From an uncultured Methanobrevibacter sp. (lineage in GTDB: Archaea > Methanobacteriota > Methanobacteria > Methanobacteriales > Methanobacteriaceae), in NCBI GenBank assembly GCA_900318035.1, contig ONJC01000012.1, forward strand, positions 1-64,000: 64,000 nucleotides of DNA, written 5' to 3'. The notes under the pieces are model-generated. The model saw nothing but the letters and a program-made list of their open reading frames with translations, searched no databases and was not told the DNA's origin. Shown piece by piece: positions 29,085 through 38,164 of this stretch (position 1 is its first letter; every line of letters begins with the position of its first letter). The translations under genes and the position numbers were made by a program.

Positions 29085-29207
29085 ACCACTTTTTTTCTTT
29101 ATATACCCAAACACCCATACCCCAATTTAATACAACCTCTTTGGCCCATATTACTTTTTATATTAAAAATAGAAAACAGTCGTTAATGTTAAAAAAAATA
29201 AAAAGAG

Positions 29208-29492
29208 TTATAATTTGTTAATGTAGGCCACATCATCGGGAGTCAAACCGAATTTCATCCCGTTCAGTGAGCCGTTCGGAAGCTCAGATAAGATTGTAAC
29301 CGGATATGCCTCGGCAGGTTTGATAAACATATTATGAGTAACATTCTGCCTTGTTGTAACCGATATCTTATAATTGTTTCCGATGCGTGATATTTCCCCG
29401 TCAAGAAAAACCTTGTTGAAGGTCTGTTCGAGAAGGTAATCCGGAAATGAAGCCCGGATATTGAAATATTCCAATAACTCTTTAAAAATCAT
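29208..29492 (-). CDS. Hypothetical 94-residue protein
   Basis: No family is recognised. The protein is soluble, with no signal peptide or cysteines. It begins MIFKELLEYFNIRASF. The middle has alternating strands, 'GNNYKISVTTRQNV'. It starts 4 bases after the upstream gene for a membrane-anchored protein, so the two are likely cotranscribed and may work together. A T-rich tract on the minus strand follows the stop. Confidence 0.6.
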   Translation of the reverse strand: MIFKELLEYFNIRASFPDYLLEQTFNKVFLDGEISRIGNNYKISVTTRQNVTHNMFIKPAEAYPVTILSELPNGSLNGMKFGLTPDDVAYINKL

Positions 29493-29496
29493 TCTA

Positions 29497-29850
29497 TCAT
29501 TCCAGGCTTGGGAGATTTTCCTGATCGGATTTGTAGGATGAACCTATCAGTTCACCTGAATCCACATCGAACTGCCTGAAGCCTCCATCACCATAAGTGA
29601 CTTCACGGTATTGTCCTTCGCCGTTCTGGCCGTTGGACTTGATAATTTCGCTTACAATGTCCCCGCCATCTGACTGGGAACCTTCCAAAGATGCGACACT
29701 ACTTGCTTTATCCTTTATATTTTCCATTATATTAGAATCTTTTTCATCCATATTAACACCTGATTGGTTCATGAAAGAATATGCTACAGCACCACCGACA
29801 ACCAGCAATGCTACAATAATCCCTAAAAGGACTAAAATAAAGCTTTTCAT
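29497..29850 (-). CDS. Small membrane-anchored hypothetical protein
   Basis: There is one N-terminal hydrophobic helix (MKSFILVLLGIIVALLVVGG), then about 95 polar residues facing outside. The polar part has a Gly/Asp-rich 'YGDGGFRQFDVDSGELIG', a sequence also seen in other short methanogen surface proteins. AGAGGTGAGAAT before ATG 29850 decides the start over an upstream in-frame ATG. The gene is first of a two-gene unit with the 94-residue protein. Confidence 0.62.
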   Translation of the reverse strand: MKSFILVLLGIIVALLVVGGAVAYSFMNQSGVNMDEKDSNIMENIKDKASSVASLEGSQSDGGDIVSEIIKSNGQNGEGQYREVTYGDGGFRQFDVDSGELIGSSYKSDQENLPSLE

Positions 29851-29946
29851 ATTCTCACCTCTTAAAGCTTTCATTTATTGTTTGAACATAAGGTGTTAAA
29901 ATAGTTTTCTATTTAGTTTATATATTACAAAAAATAATATTTAATC

Positions 29947-30156
29947 ATGAACATGAAAAATACCGCAATACTTCTCATATTCCTGTTATGTGTTCTGGGC
30001 CTTATGATGGGAGTTTACTATACAGAATCCAGTGAGCCTTCCATAAACACAGCCGACTATGAGGAGATTATTCATGAGGATTCAAACGGAACAATCACCA
30101 TTCATCTTGAAAAAAAGAACAACGAAAAAAATTTCATGAATAAACTTATCAGCTAA
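29947..30156 (+). CDS. Small membrane-anchored or secreted peptide
   Basis: A 69-residue protein: MNMKN followed by a hydrophobic helix (TAILLIFLLCVLGLMMG), then an acidic then basic exterior tail. No family is recognised. The regular N-terminal anchor supports a real gene. It is divergent from the preceding pair and convergent with the symporter gene. Confidence 0.5.
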   Translation: MNMKNTAILLIFLLCVLGLMMGVYYTESSEPSINTADYEEIIHEDSNGTITIHLEKKNNEKNFMNKLIS

Positions 30157-30187
30157 AAAAATAGAAATGTTATGGATTAACCATAAC
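30153..30187 (-). terminator. Terminator of the sodium symporter gene
   Basis: GTTATGG and CCATAAC (30169-30187) form a 7-bp stem with a 5-nt loop, followed on the minus strand by a T run (30153-30168). Confidence 0.68.
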
Positions 30188-30189
30188 GC

Positions 30190-31677
30190 CTATACTCTTT
30201 CTTCAACATCATCCCAGTCAGGGTTTTTGGCCGGGAGAACTGTAAATACGACGGTTGCAACCACAAGAATTATCGCAACAATAATCGTGAATACACATTG
30301 GTCAAATGTTTGGGTTTTGAATACATCAATCAATCCTCCAATCCATATAATTGATATGAATATTGGAAGAATATATTTGACAATTACAAGCCACCATTTT
30401 CCCAATTTGATTGTTTTACTTCGGGAATTTAAAAAGCCAATGAGTTTTTCTGCATTAAATACCCATGCAAATACAATACATTCAAGAATAACACCAAACA
30501 GAAGAGCAATCTGGTTGATGAACGTATCCACAAATCCAAGTACTGATCCGCCATAGGCGGTTGCATAAATCATGGAAACAGCCGCACCGAAAATAATCAG
30601 TATTGTCATTGCCTTTGACCTTGAATATGCAAACTTATTTTGAATTGAAAAGGACAAAGGCTCAATTGTTGACAATATGCTTGTAAGACCTGCAAGATAA
30701 ACTGTTAAAAAGAACAGAGGTCCCAAGACGTAAGCCCATTGGCCCAGTACATTGAACACTGTCGGATATGCCACAAATACAAGTCCTGTTCCTTGGGTTA
30801 CAAGTTCAGATACTGCAGTTCCTGACTGCATTGACATGTAACCTAAAATTGAAAATACACCCAAAGCGGCGAAATTTTCAAAAAGGGAGTTAGCAAGAGC
30901 GATTGATATTGTATTTGTAATCAAATCCGCATCGTCTCTTGTATAGCTTGCATATGTGAAAGCTATTGACATTCCCAAACTCAGGGAAAATATAATCTGT
31001 CCGAATGCAGCCATCCATATTTCAAAATGGCTCAGAAGTGACCAGTCCGGGTTGAAAAGCTCCGCAAGACCTATTGAAGCACCAGGCAAAGTCAAAGAGA
31101 CCGCAACAATAATAACCATAATTACAAACAGTGCAGGCACTAAAACTTTTGAAACCTTACCAAGACCCTCTTCAAGGTCCTTGTGAGATATAAGCCAAAT
31201 GATTACCCAACCGACAAGCATTGCAACTGCAATGATTGGAACAAAATGCAACAGCCCGGATATGGAATCACTTGACTGGAGAAGAGTTGTTGCAAAGAAT
31301 GTATCAGGATTTGCACCCCAACCCTTTGTGAAACTCAAAATCATGTAAATTCCATCCCAGCCCAGAATAGCTGAGTAATAAATCATAATCATAAAAACAG
31401 CAACCGGCAAAAGCCAGCCTAAAAATTCCCAATTGGAGTGAATCTTTCTAATCGCCTTTGGAAAAGAAGACTTAAAATTATATCCAACGCCATACTCCAA
31501 AATCAAAAATGGAATTCCCATCAAAAGAATTGCCACAATATAAGGGATGTAGAATGCTCCCCCACCATTAGAGTAAAGCACATAAGGATATCTCCAAATG
31601 TTTCCAAGTCCAACGGCAGAACCGATCATTGCAAGGATGAATGACAGGTTACTGCCCCATTCATTTTTATCTGCCAT
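30190..31677 (-). CDS. Sodium-dependent symporter, NSS/SNF family
   Basis: This 495-residue transporter imports a small solute, usually an amino acid, with sodium. The family signature 'GSAVGLGNIWRYPYVLYSNGGGAF' region lies at residues 18-41, and about twelve helices follow. 'SFTKGWGANPDTF' is the external loop seen in prokaryotic members. The start is set at ATG 31677 (MADKNEWGSNLSF) because family members begin shortly before the conserved Trp-Gly; an ATG three codons upstream is also possible. The substrate is not predictable here. Confidence 0.9.
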   Translation of the reverse strand: MADKNEWGSNLSFILAMIGSAVGLGNIWRYPYVLYSNGGGAFYIPYIVAILLMGIPFLILEYGVGYNFKSSFPKAIRKIHSNWEFLGWLLPVAVFMIMIYYSAILGWDGIYMILSFTKGWGANPDTFFATTLLQSSDSISGLLHFVPIIAVAMLVGWVIIWLISHKDLEEGLGKVSKVLVPALFVIMVIIVAVSLTLPGASIGLAELFNPDWSLLSHFEIWMAAFGQIIFSLSLGMSIAFTYASYTRDDADLITNTISIALANSLFENFAALGVFSILGYMSMQSGTAVSELVTQGTGLVFVAYPTVFNVLGQWAYVLGPLFFLTVYLAGLTSILSTIEPLSFSIQNKFAYSRSKAMTILIIFGAAVSMIYATAYGGSVLGFVDTFINQIALLFGVILECIVFAWVFNAEKLIGFLNSRSKTIKLGKWWLVIVKYILPIFISIIWIGGLIDVFKTQTFDQCVFTIIVAIILVVATVVFTVLPAKNPDWDDVEERV

Positions 31678-31774
31678 AATTTCCATTTTCCTATTTAATT
31701 ATGTAAACTATTTTTGTAGTTGGGATAATAAATAGGTTAGGATTTGATACAACATAAGCATGAAACTATTTTGA

Positions 31775-32590
31775 TTAATATTTACCAAAGTCTATTTCAT
31801 TTAAAATATGAGGAACACGTTCTTCTTCTGGCGGAAGTTGCATATAATCACCAAAAATTTGACCTAAAGTAGCTTCCTGATTATTTGGAATCTTTGCATA
31901 AATATCTTCAAATTTTACTAATTTTGCAGGCTTTAAATCCTCAATTTTAAAATAAGGTTGCTCATTCATTGTCAAATCAGCGTAATATTTGCAATCCTGA
32001 TTTTCATACTTCCTAAATAGCTTTAACATTTTCTTTTGATAATATTTAGGTGTCAAACCGATTTTGTTAAAAATAAAGTGTAGTAAATGTGTAACAGTCT
32101 TTACTAGATTTGAATATTGTTCTATTTTTATTGAAGAAATTGAACATAATTTACATAAGACCAAACATCTTCTCATATATAAAAATCGTTTAAATTTATT
32201 ATCCGGAACCTTATCCAGAATAAACAAATCCAAATGAATACCTAATTTAAAAGGAACTTGACTGTCCCAATATTCGGCCCAATAAGTTCCATTCAAAGAT
32301 AAACGACCAAATTGGAAGAAATAATGTTCATCATACCTTATATCAAAAACAGTGTATTTTTCACTGTTTTTTTCTTCCATTACTTTTAAAAATTTCTCAT
32401 AATCCTCTCTAAACATCATTATGTCAATATCATCATCCCATGGTATAAATCCCTGATGTCTTACAGCACCAATCTCGGTTCCGAAAAACAAGTAATAATC
32501 AATGTTATTTTCATCACAGATATCAATGAAATCCTTTAATATTAAAAGTTCAACATCCTTAATATGTTGGAGAGTATCTTCATTACCCAT
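31775..32590 (-). CDS. LicD family phosphotransferase
   Basis: LicD proteins move a phosphorylated group, such as phosphocholine, from a CDP-activated donor onto a surface sugar. This 271-residue protein has the core motif 'GTEIGAVRHQGFIPWDDDID' (about 41-60), with the Asp cluster used for catalysis, then 'FGRLSLNGTYWAEYW'. It is the last gene of the unit with the cytidylyltransferase-oxidoreductase fusion and the class V aminotransferase. GGCGAT precedes ATG 32590. A second LicD gene is at 35159 and is clearly related but diverged. The transferred group is not known. Confidence 0.88.
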   Translation of the reverse strand: MGNEDTLQHIKDVELLILKDFIDICDENNIDYYLFFGTEIGAVRHQGFIPWDDDIDIMMFREDYEKFLKVMEEKNSEKYTVFDIRYDEHYFFQFGRLSLNGTYWAEYWDSQVPFKLGIHLDLFILDKVPDNKFKRFLYMRRCLVLCKLCSISSIKIEQYSNLVKTVTHLLHFIFNKIGLTPKYYQKKMLKLFRKYENQDCKYYADLTMNEQPYFKIEDLKPAKLVKFEDIYAKIPNNQEATLGQIFGDYMQLPPEEERVPHILNEIDFGKY

Positions 32591-32600
32591 TTTATCGCCA

Positions 32601-33929
32601 TCAGTATTTTTTAATAATGTTCAAGTCATTATTTTCAAAGTCTTCCATAATCCTACAAATTGCTTTTGAAACTTCAAAATCTATATAAGCATTATTTTTC
32701 CCCAGTTCTATTGATTTTGCAAATGCTACAAGCATGTATCTTATTCCTTCACCGTCCAGCTGGTAGAAATACTTCTTATTGTCTTCCTGGTTTTCATATC
32801 TTAACTCGAAGTAATCTGTTTTCCACCATGGAGCAGGAACATATGCATAGCCTTCAGAACCTGAAATAATCAATTCTCCTTCTGATTTGACACTGTTTGC
32901 AACCTTGATTGAAGCAACTGCATTTTCATATTGAAAATCTATTTTTGTGAATAAATCAAAATTATCTTTACCTTCCAAAAGCAATGAATTGATTGTTTTA
33001 TCTTTATAATCAACCCCTAAGATTTGAAAAATCGGCAGGAGTGCTGTTGGCGCCCATGCTGTGATACTGTTCCATGAGTTATCATCATATTCCCTTAAAC
33101 TGGTACATGTAGCATCAATTGAATAAACATCCCCAATATTTCCACCTTTAAGCAACAATAACAATCGGTTATATGCTGTTGAATAGGCAGTCTTGATGGA
33201 ATCCATTAAAATCAAATCATCATTTAAAGCCAATTCTTCAAGTTCAATGCATTCTTTTTCAGTTAAAGCAAATGGAGACTCACACAATACATGTTTTCCT
33301 TTATTTAGAGCGTTTTTAATTTGTGCGTAATGTTTTGAAGGATGTGAAATGATATAAACTGCATCAACGAGATTCAATAATTCATCATAGTCTTTCGCTA
33401 ATGTCAAATTCTCATTTTCATAACATTTCCTTTCTTCCTCATTATCTGCAAGAATGGCACTTACTTCAATACCGTTTACAAATTTGGATTCATCGAAAAA
33501 CTTTTTTAGAATGTTTCCTTCACCAACAAGCCCCAGATTAACACTTCTGTTTTTAGATCTGATGTCTGAGCTTGAAACTCCTTCAGTTCTTTCCAGATAA
33601 ACAACATCACAGAATTCCTTTAGATAATCGAAGTGTCCTACCCAATCAGAACCGACTGTGAAAATATCAACTTCATATCTTTTTATATCATCAATCTTTT
33701 GGCCTTCATATTCTTCAATGATAATTTCGTCAGCAAGGCCTGTTGCCCTTACGGATTCAATTCTTTCCATTAATGACTGCTTTACGTTGATTTTACCGCG
33801 CTGTTTGTCAAAATCATCTGCAGTGACTCCCACAATCAGATAATCACCCAATTCTTTTGCTCTCTCTAAAAGTCTTTGGTGTCCATAATGGAACAGATCA
33901 TATGTTCCATATGTAATTACCTTAATCAT
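32601..33929 (-). CDS. Fusion: TagD-like cytidylyltransferase and Gfo/Idh/MocA oxidoreductase
   Basis: Residues 1-130 form a glycerol-3-phosphate cytidylyltransferase-like domain. The nucleotide-binding 'HYGH' is in 'TYGTYDLFHYGHQRL', and 'RTEGVSSSDIR' is the C-terminal signature. It would activate a phospho-alcohol as a CDP derivative. Residues 131-442 form a Gfo/Idh/MocA oxidoreductase with 'LGLVGEGNILKKF' for NAD(P) and 'LCESPFAL' in place of the usual Glu-Lys-Pro. The start overlaps the stop of the upstream aminotransferase by 4 bases. With LicD directly downstream, the unit should make and transfer a CDP-activated compound. The Lys to Ser change in the oxidoreductase could mean altered chemistry. 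Confidence 0.85.
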   Translation of the reverse strand: MIKVITYGTYDLFHYGHQRLLERAKELGDYLIVGVTADDFDKQRGKINVKQSLMERIESVRATGLADEIIIEEYEGQKIDDIKRYEVDIFTVGSDWVGHFDYLKEFCDVVYLERTEGVSSSDIRSKNRSVNLGLVGEGNILKKFFDESKFVNGIEVSAILADNEEERKCYENENLTLAKDYDELLNLVDAVYIISHPSKHYAQIKNALNKGKHVLCESPFALTEKECIELEELALNDDLILMDSIKTAYSTAYNRLLLLLKGGNIGDVYSIDATCTSLREYDDNSWNSITAWAPTALLPIFQILGVDYKDKTINSLLLEGKDNFDLFTKIDFQYENAVASIKVANSVKSEGELIISGSEGYAYVPAPWWKTDYFELRYENQEDNKKYFYQLDGEGIRYMLVAFAKSIELGKNNAYIDFEVSKAICRIMEDFENNDLNIIKKY

Positions 33930-35002
33930 TTTAATATTCCTCTTTTTTCTAAATCTTTAAATGCTTCAATTAATTTATCATTATCTTCAAGGGTTAAGTC
34001 CCCAATGTGGCCAACCCTAAACATTTTATTTCCGATTTCACCACCGTTTGGATTGATCCAAATGTTATAATCAAATTTTAACGCATTGACAATATCCTCC
34101 GCATTGGAATCAATGCAATAGACACCAGTAACAGAATTTCCCAAACAATCACATTTAACTTCCAAAGGCAAATCCTTGATTTTCTCCCTAAAATCATTTG
34201 CCAATGTTGAAATTCTTTTAATTTCAGCTTCAACTCCGCCCTGACTTTTGATTTCCTTTAATCTTTGATTAATCTGTAATAAAATTGTTACAGCCGGAGT
34301 GAATGGAGTTTGGCCCCTCTCACCATTCTTCAGCATGTCCTTTAAATCAAAATACATTGATTTAGATTTGGAATTTTCAACCTTTTCTAATGCATTTGGC
34401 CCCAAAACAATGATTGAAACACCTGGAGGGCAGGCCAATGCCTTTTGTGAACCGGTAATGACAACATCAATGTTTTGTTCAACCATATTTAATGGATTTG
34501 CCAAAAATGAGCTGATTGCATCGACAATGAGAAAAATATTATTTTCCTTGCAGAATTTGGAAATCAAATCCAAATCATAATAGACACAGGAACTGGTTTC
34601 ACAGATGTTTACCAAAAAGGCAGTGTAGTTTTTGTTTGAATATTCATCTAAAATTTCTTGAGTGATGTTCTGGCCAAAATCAAGTCGTATTTCATCGTTT
34701 GGAATTTCATGAAGATTACATAAATCAACGAATCTCTGGCCGAATCCGCCACCATTAACAATCAAAACCTTGTCATTTTGGTTTAAAACATTCATTACGG
34801 TTGCTTCCATAGCTGCAGTTCCAGACCCAGTGATAAATACTGCTCTTGAATCCTCATCTGCATAAACGAACTCTTTCATCAACTCTTCATTTTCAAACAT
34901 TACCTTAGAAAATTCATCATTTCTAAAATATGGAGTCTGTTCACCGCCTATTTTTCTAACAGACTCACTACTCATTACAGGACCAACAGTGAAATTTAAC
35001 AT
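33926..35002 (-). CDS. Class V PLP aminotransferase (2-aminoethylphosphonate or serine-pyruvate type)
   Basis: This 358-residue fold-type I enzyme has the PLP lysine in 'ITGSQKALACPPG' (about 190-202). 'FITGSGTAAMEA' binds the phosphate, 'IVDAISSFLANP' holds the PLP-ring Asp, and 'NGGEIGNKMFRVGHIG' is the C-terminal substrate region. The start resembles 2-aminoethylphosphonate transaminases ('NFTVGPVMSSESV'). It heads the three-gene unit with the cytidylyltransferase fusion and LicD. No phosphonate-forming gene (PEP mutase) is in the window, so an aminoethylphosphonate product is only one option. AGGAAGTC precedes ATG 35002. Confidence 0.82.
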   Translation of the reverse strand: MLNFTVGPVMSSESVRKIGGEQTPYFRNDEFSKVMFENEELMKEFVYADEDSRAVFITGSGTAAMEATVMNVLNQNDKVLIVNGGGFGQRFVDLCNLHEIPNDEIRLDFGQNITQEILDEYSNKNYTAFLVNICETSSCVYYDLDLISKFCKENNIFLIVDAISSFLANPLNMVEQNIDVVITGSQKALACPPGVSIIVLGPNALEKVENSKSKSMYFDLKDMLKNGERGQTPFTPAVTILLQINQRLKEIKSQGGVEAEIKRISTLANDFREKIKDLPLEVKCDCLGNSVTGVYCIDSNAEDIVNALKFDYNIWINPNGGEIGNKMFRVGHIGDLTLEDNDKLIEAFKDLEKRGILK

Positions 35003-35158
35003 AAAATGACTTCCTAATATATTAAAAAAAAATTTATATTAATTTATATAAACTATAATTTAAAAAAAGAAATATTTAAAAATTTCCAATAACTATAATT
35101 TATTACAATTTAATCGACACTATTTAATCAGCAGATTAAAAAATAGAGGAAAATTAAC

Positions 35159-35992
35159 ATGATTAAATCAAAAAGATATGATGATGACACATTGAAACAC
35201 TTACAGCAAGTTGAAATGAAACTTTTCAAATACTTCATTGAAATTTGCGAAGAACACGATTTAACCTATTTTATGTATGCGGGGAGTTTACTTGGAACCA
35301 TAAGACATCATGGATTTATACCTTGGGATGATGATATTGATGTAATCATGTTTAGGGAAGACTTTGAAAAATTAAATAACCTTTTAGAAAAGGACATTGA
35401 TATAAAATACAGATTCTTCAATGTTTTAAATGAAGAAACATATCATTATACTTGGGGGAGAATAACACTAAAAAATACCTTATTCAAAGAATGGTGGGGA
35501 GATCAGGTTGATTACACACCAAATATCTTTCTGGACATCTTTATTTTAGATAATATTCCAACTAACAACATTAAAAAGTTCATCCATAAATGGAGATGTT
35601 TTACACTAAACATGTTAACCTCTTATTCAATAATTAAATTTGAAAACGAATCCACACTTAAAAAGATAATTCAGCAAACAATTTATTACATTATTAAAAT
35701 ACTTCCAATTTCACCGTTCAGCATTAAGAAAAGATGTGTTAAGTGCTTTACAAAATACCAATATGATGACTGTGAAGAAGTATGTGATTTTCCATCCGAA
35801 TTCTTAATGCCAATATCTTTTAAAAGCGATTGGTTACCTCTTAAAAAAGCTAAATTTGAAGATATTGAAGTGAACATTCCAAATAATTATGATAAAATAT
35901 TGAAAATGGATTATGGCAATTATATGGAATTGCCACCTGAAGAATCAAGATTCAATGAAGCCCCAGAAGAAATTGACTTTGGAGAATATTAA
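35159..35992 (+). CDS. LicD family phosphotransferase (second copy)
   Basis: This 277-residue protein has the LicD core 'GSLLGTIRHHGFIPWDDDID' (about 43-62) and 'WGRITLKNTLFKEWWGDQ'. It ends 'LPPEESRFNEAPEEIDFGEY', almost as the other LicD does, so the two share an origin. It is divergent from the aminotransferase gene with a ribosome binding site AGAGGAAAA. Two LicD proteins suggest two acceptor sites on the glycan, or two donors. Confidence 0.87.
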   Translation: MIKSKRYDDDTLKHLQQVEMKLFKYFIEICEEHDLTYFMYAGSLLGTIRHHGFIPWDDDIDVIMFREDFEKLNNLLEKDIDIKYRFFNVLNEETYHYTWGRITLKNTLFKEWWGDQVDYTPNIFLDIFILDNIPTNNIKKFIHKWRCFTLNMLTSYSIIKFENESTLKKIIQQTIYYIIKILPISPFSIKKRCVKCFTKYQYDDCEEVCDFPSEFLMPISFKSDWLPLKKAKFEDIEVNIPNNYDKILKMDYGNYMELPPEESRFNEAPEEIDFGEY

Positions 35993-36068
35993 AAAAGAAT
36001 CATATCATATAATTATAAATAGTTCACTACACTACGGAATTTTAAATTTGACTACAGAAGGAGATTAG

Positions 36069-37124
36069 ATGTCTAAAAATAAAAAAAATATATGTTTAGT
36101 AACAACAGTGTATTCTTTTTTCTTATATTTATTAATAAAAGGATATAATGAAGAGGACATTTATATATTTACTGCATGGTTTCCAAAAGAAGTATCGAAA
36201 AATGTAAAACATATTCAAATGCCTCCAGTACTCTTTAAGGGAAAAAAATTCGCTGAATTAAATTCAATTTCTGGAATTTACGAAAATATTATTGGATTTT
36301 TCAGATATTTCTATGGTTATTTAAAACTTAGAATTTTACTGTTTATTAAAACATTTAATTGTGATGTTGAAGCATATGGGCATGCACAAACCCCATTTTC
36401 ATATATTCTATTTGAAAATGAAAATTCAAATATTATTGAAGATGGAATAGAAAATTATACTGCAGAAATATGTGAACCTCATAAAATTAATCCAATTATT
36501 GATTTTTTCCTACACATTTGTGGAATTTATATTTTAAATAATTGTGAATGTTATGGTACTCATAAAAATGTTAAAACCGTTTATTTGACAAATAAACATG
36601 ATAATCCATTAATTAAAGATAAGGTTAGAATAATTGATATTAAACAGTTATGGGATAATTTAACTAATGAAGACCAAACAAAAATTTTAGAAATATTTAA
36701 TGTTAATATTGAAGGAATTGATTTTAATAAAAAAACTGCTCTTTTATTAACCGAACCATTAGCGGAAGGTAGTTTGACAACCATAACCGAAGAAGAAGAA
36801 ATAAAAATATATAATGAAATAATCGAAAAATTTAGTGATTATCAAATACTAATAAAACCTCACCCAAGAGATATGAAAAATTCTGAAAAAATATTTCCTA
36901 ATATGAAAATTATAGATAAAAACTTTCCTGTAGAAATATTAACCCTAATTAACATTAATCCAACCGTTGTTTGTTCTATTGTCTCAACTGCATTATACAA
37001 TTTTGAGAAAAGTAAAATTTATGTATATGATGGAAAAATAAGTGATAAATATATTCAAAATGCTCAAAAAGAATTGTTAAAAATAATAAAAGAAAAAAAT
37101 TTAGATTTAATTTCTAATCAATGA
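36069..37124 (+). CDS. GT52-type glycosyltransferase, likely nonulosonic-acid transferase
   Basis: This 351-residue protein resembles family 52 transferases, which include lipooligosaccharide sialyltransferases using CMP-sialic acid. The C-terminal half has 'LLLTEPLAEGSLTT', 'YQILIKPHPRDMKNSE' and 'PVEILTLININPTVVCSIVSTALYN'. This matches the family pattern of an Asp/Glu-Gly region, 'KPHPRD' and 'StAl'. It follows LicD-2 with a good ribosome binding site (AAGGAGATT). Its 3' end overlaps that of pseI by 11 bases. The match to the neighbouring CMP-pseudaminic acid genes is good. Codon use is notably A-rich. The family assignment is by motif only. Confidence 0.68.
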   Translation: MSKNKKNICLVTTVYSFFLYLLIKGYNEEDIYIFTAWFPKEVSKNVKHIQMPPVLFKGKKFAELNSISGIYENIIGFFRYFYGYLKLRILLFIKTFNCDVEAYGHAQTPFSYILFENENSNIIEDGIENYTAEICEPHKINPIIDFFLHICGIYILNNCECYGTHKNVKTVYLTNKHDNPLIKDKVRIIDIKQLWDNLTNEDQTKILEIFNVNIEGIDFNKKTALLLTEPLAEGSLTTITEEEEIKIYNEIIEKFSDYQILIKPHPRDMKNSEKIFPNMKIIDKNFPVEILTLININPTVVCSIVSTALYNFEKSKIYVYDGKISDKYIQNAQKELLKIIKEKNLDLISNQ

Positions 37125-38160
37125 ATGATAAATTAAAAGGCATTCCTTTTTCTAAATTTTTATTAACTTTTTTACCAATTATTTTCTTTAAATATTTTGG
37201 ATGTAATCCAAAACCAGGTCTGATTGAACGAACATTATCTTCAGTTACAATTTCACCTTTTTTAATACCTTCAACTACAAATAATGATCTTGAAAATTCT
37301 CGATTTGATTTCATCTTATCAGATAATTCATAACTAACTTTTCCCAATGCTTTTTCAACATTTCTAATTGAATCCACCATCTGTTTGAATTCATCAGGTT
37401 CCATTGAAAATTCAGAATCCGGACCCCCCATATCCCTGTCCAAAATAAAATGTTTTTCAATTATATCGGATCCCAAAGCAATAGATGCAGTTGAAACTTC
37501 ACCGCCCAAAGTGTGATCTGATAAACCAACAACAACATTGAATTTTTCTTTAAGGTCTGGAATGGTATTCAAATTAATTTCTTCCAAGGGTGCAGGATAA
37601 GATGAAGTGCATTTTAAAAGGGCTATTTCATTATTGCCTGCATCTAAACAAGTTTTTACAGCAAGTTCAATATCTTCAAAAGATGCAATACCTGTTGAAA
37701 TTATGATTGGTTTTCCTTTTGATGCAACATATTCTATTAATGGAATATCAGTTATCTCAAAAGATGCAATTTTGTATGCAGGCACATCCATATCCTCTAA
37801 GAAATCAACAGAAGTTTTATCAAAAGGTGAAGAAAATACGATTAAACCTAAATTTTCCGCAATCTTTTTGAGTTTGGGTTGCCAATCCCATGGCATGTAT
37901 GCATCTTCATACAACTCATGAAGAACCTGTCCGTCCCATACAGTTCCTTGTTTAATCTGGAAATATTCATTATCGCAATCAATAGTAATGGTATCTGGAG
38001 TGAAAGTTTGGAATTTAACTGCATCTGCTCCAGCTTCCGCCATAGCTTCAATTGTTTTAACAGCAATATCAAAATCATTCATGTGATTTGCAGAGAGTTC
38101 TGCAATAATAAATGTAGGCTTTTCATCACCTATTTCTTTTTCACCAATTTTAAATCCCAT
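37114..38160 (-). CDS. pseI: Pseudaminic acid synthase (NeuB/PseI family)
   Basis: The enzyme condenses phosphoenolpyruvate with the hexose released by PseG, making a nine-carbon nonulosonic acid. It has 348 residues. The NeuB barrel begins 'PTFIIAELSANHMND', with 'GADAVKFQTFTPDTITID' next. 'ALLKCTSSYPAPLEEINL', 'GLSDHTLG' and 'EKHFILDRDMGGPDSEFS' hold metal and substrate residues. The C-terminal SAF/antifreeze-like domain covers about 285-348 ('RSLFVVEGIKKGEIVTEDNVRS'). The details fit the PseI branch better than sialic acid NeuB. It is the last gene of the eight-gene operon. Confidence 0.9.
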   Translation of the reverse strand: MGFKIGEKEIGDEKPTFIIAELSANHMNDFDIAVKTIEAMAEAGADAVKFQTFTPDTITIDCDNEYFQIKQGTVWDGQVLHELYEDAYMPWDWQPKLKKIAENLGLIVFSSPFDKTSVDFLEDMDVPAYKIASFEITDIPLIEYVASKGKPIIISTGIASFEDIELAVKTCLDAGNNEIALLKCTSSYPAPLEEINLNTIPDLKEKFNVVVGLSDHTLGGEVSTASIALGSDIIEKHFILDRDMGGPDSEFSMEPDEFKQMVDSIRNVEKALGKVSYELSDKMKSNREFSRSLFVVEGIKKGEIVTEDNVRSIRPGFGLHPKYLKKIIGKKVNKNLEKGMPFNLSFID

Positions 38161-38164
38161 AATA

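Noticed and set aside
33926-35002. Firm assignment as 2-aminoethylphosphonate transaminase in a phosphonate pathway
   Set aside because: No PEP mutase or phosphonopyruvate decarboxylase is present in the window, and class V enzymes are hard to separate by motif.
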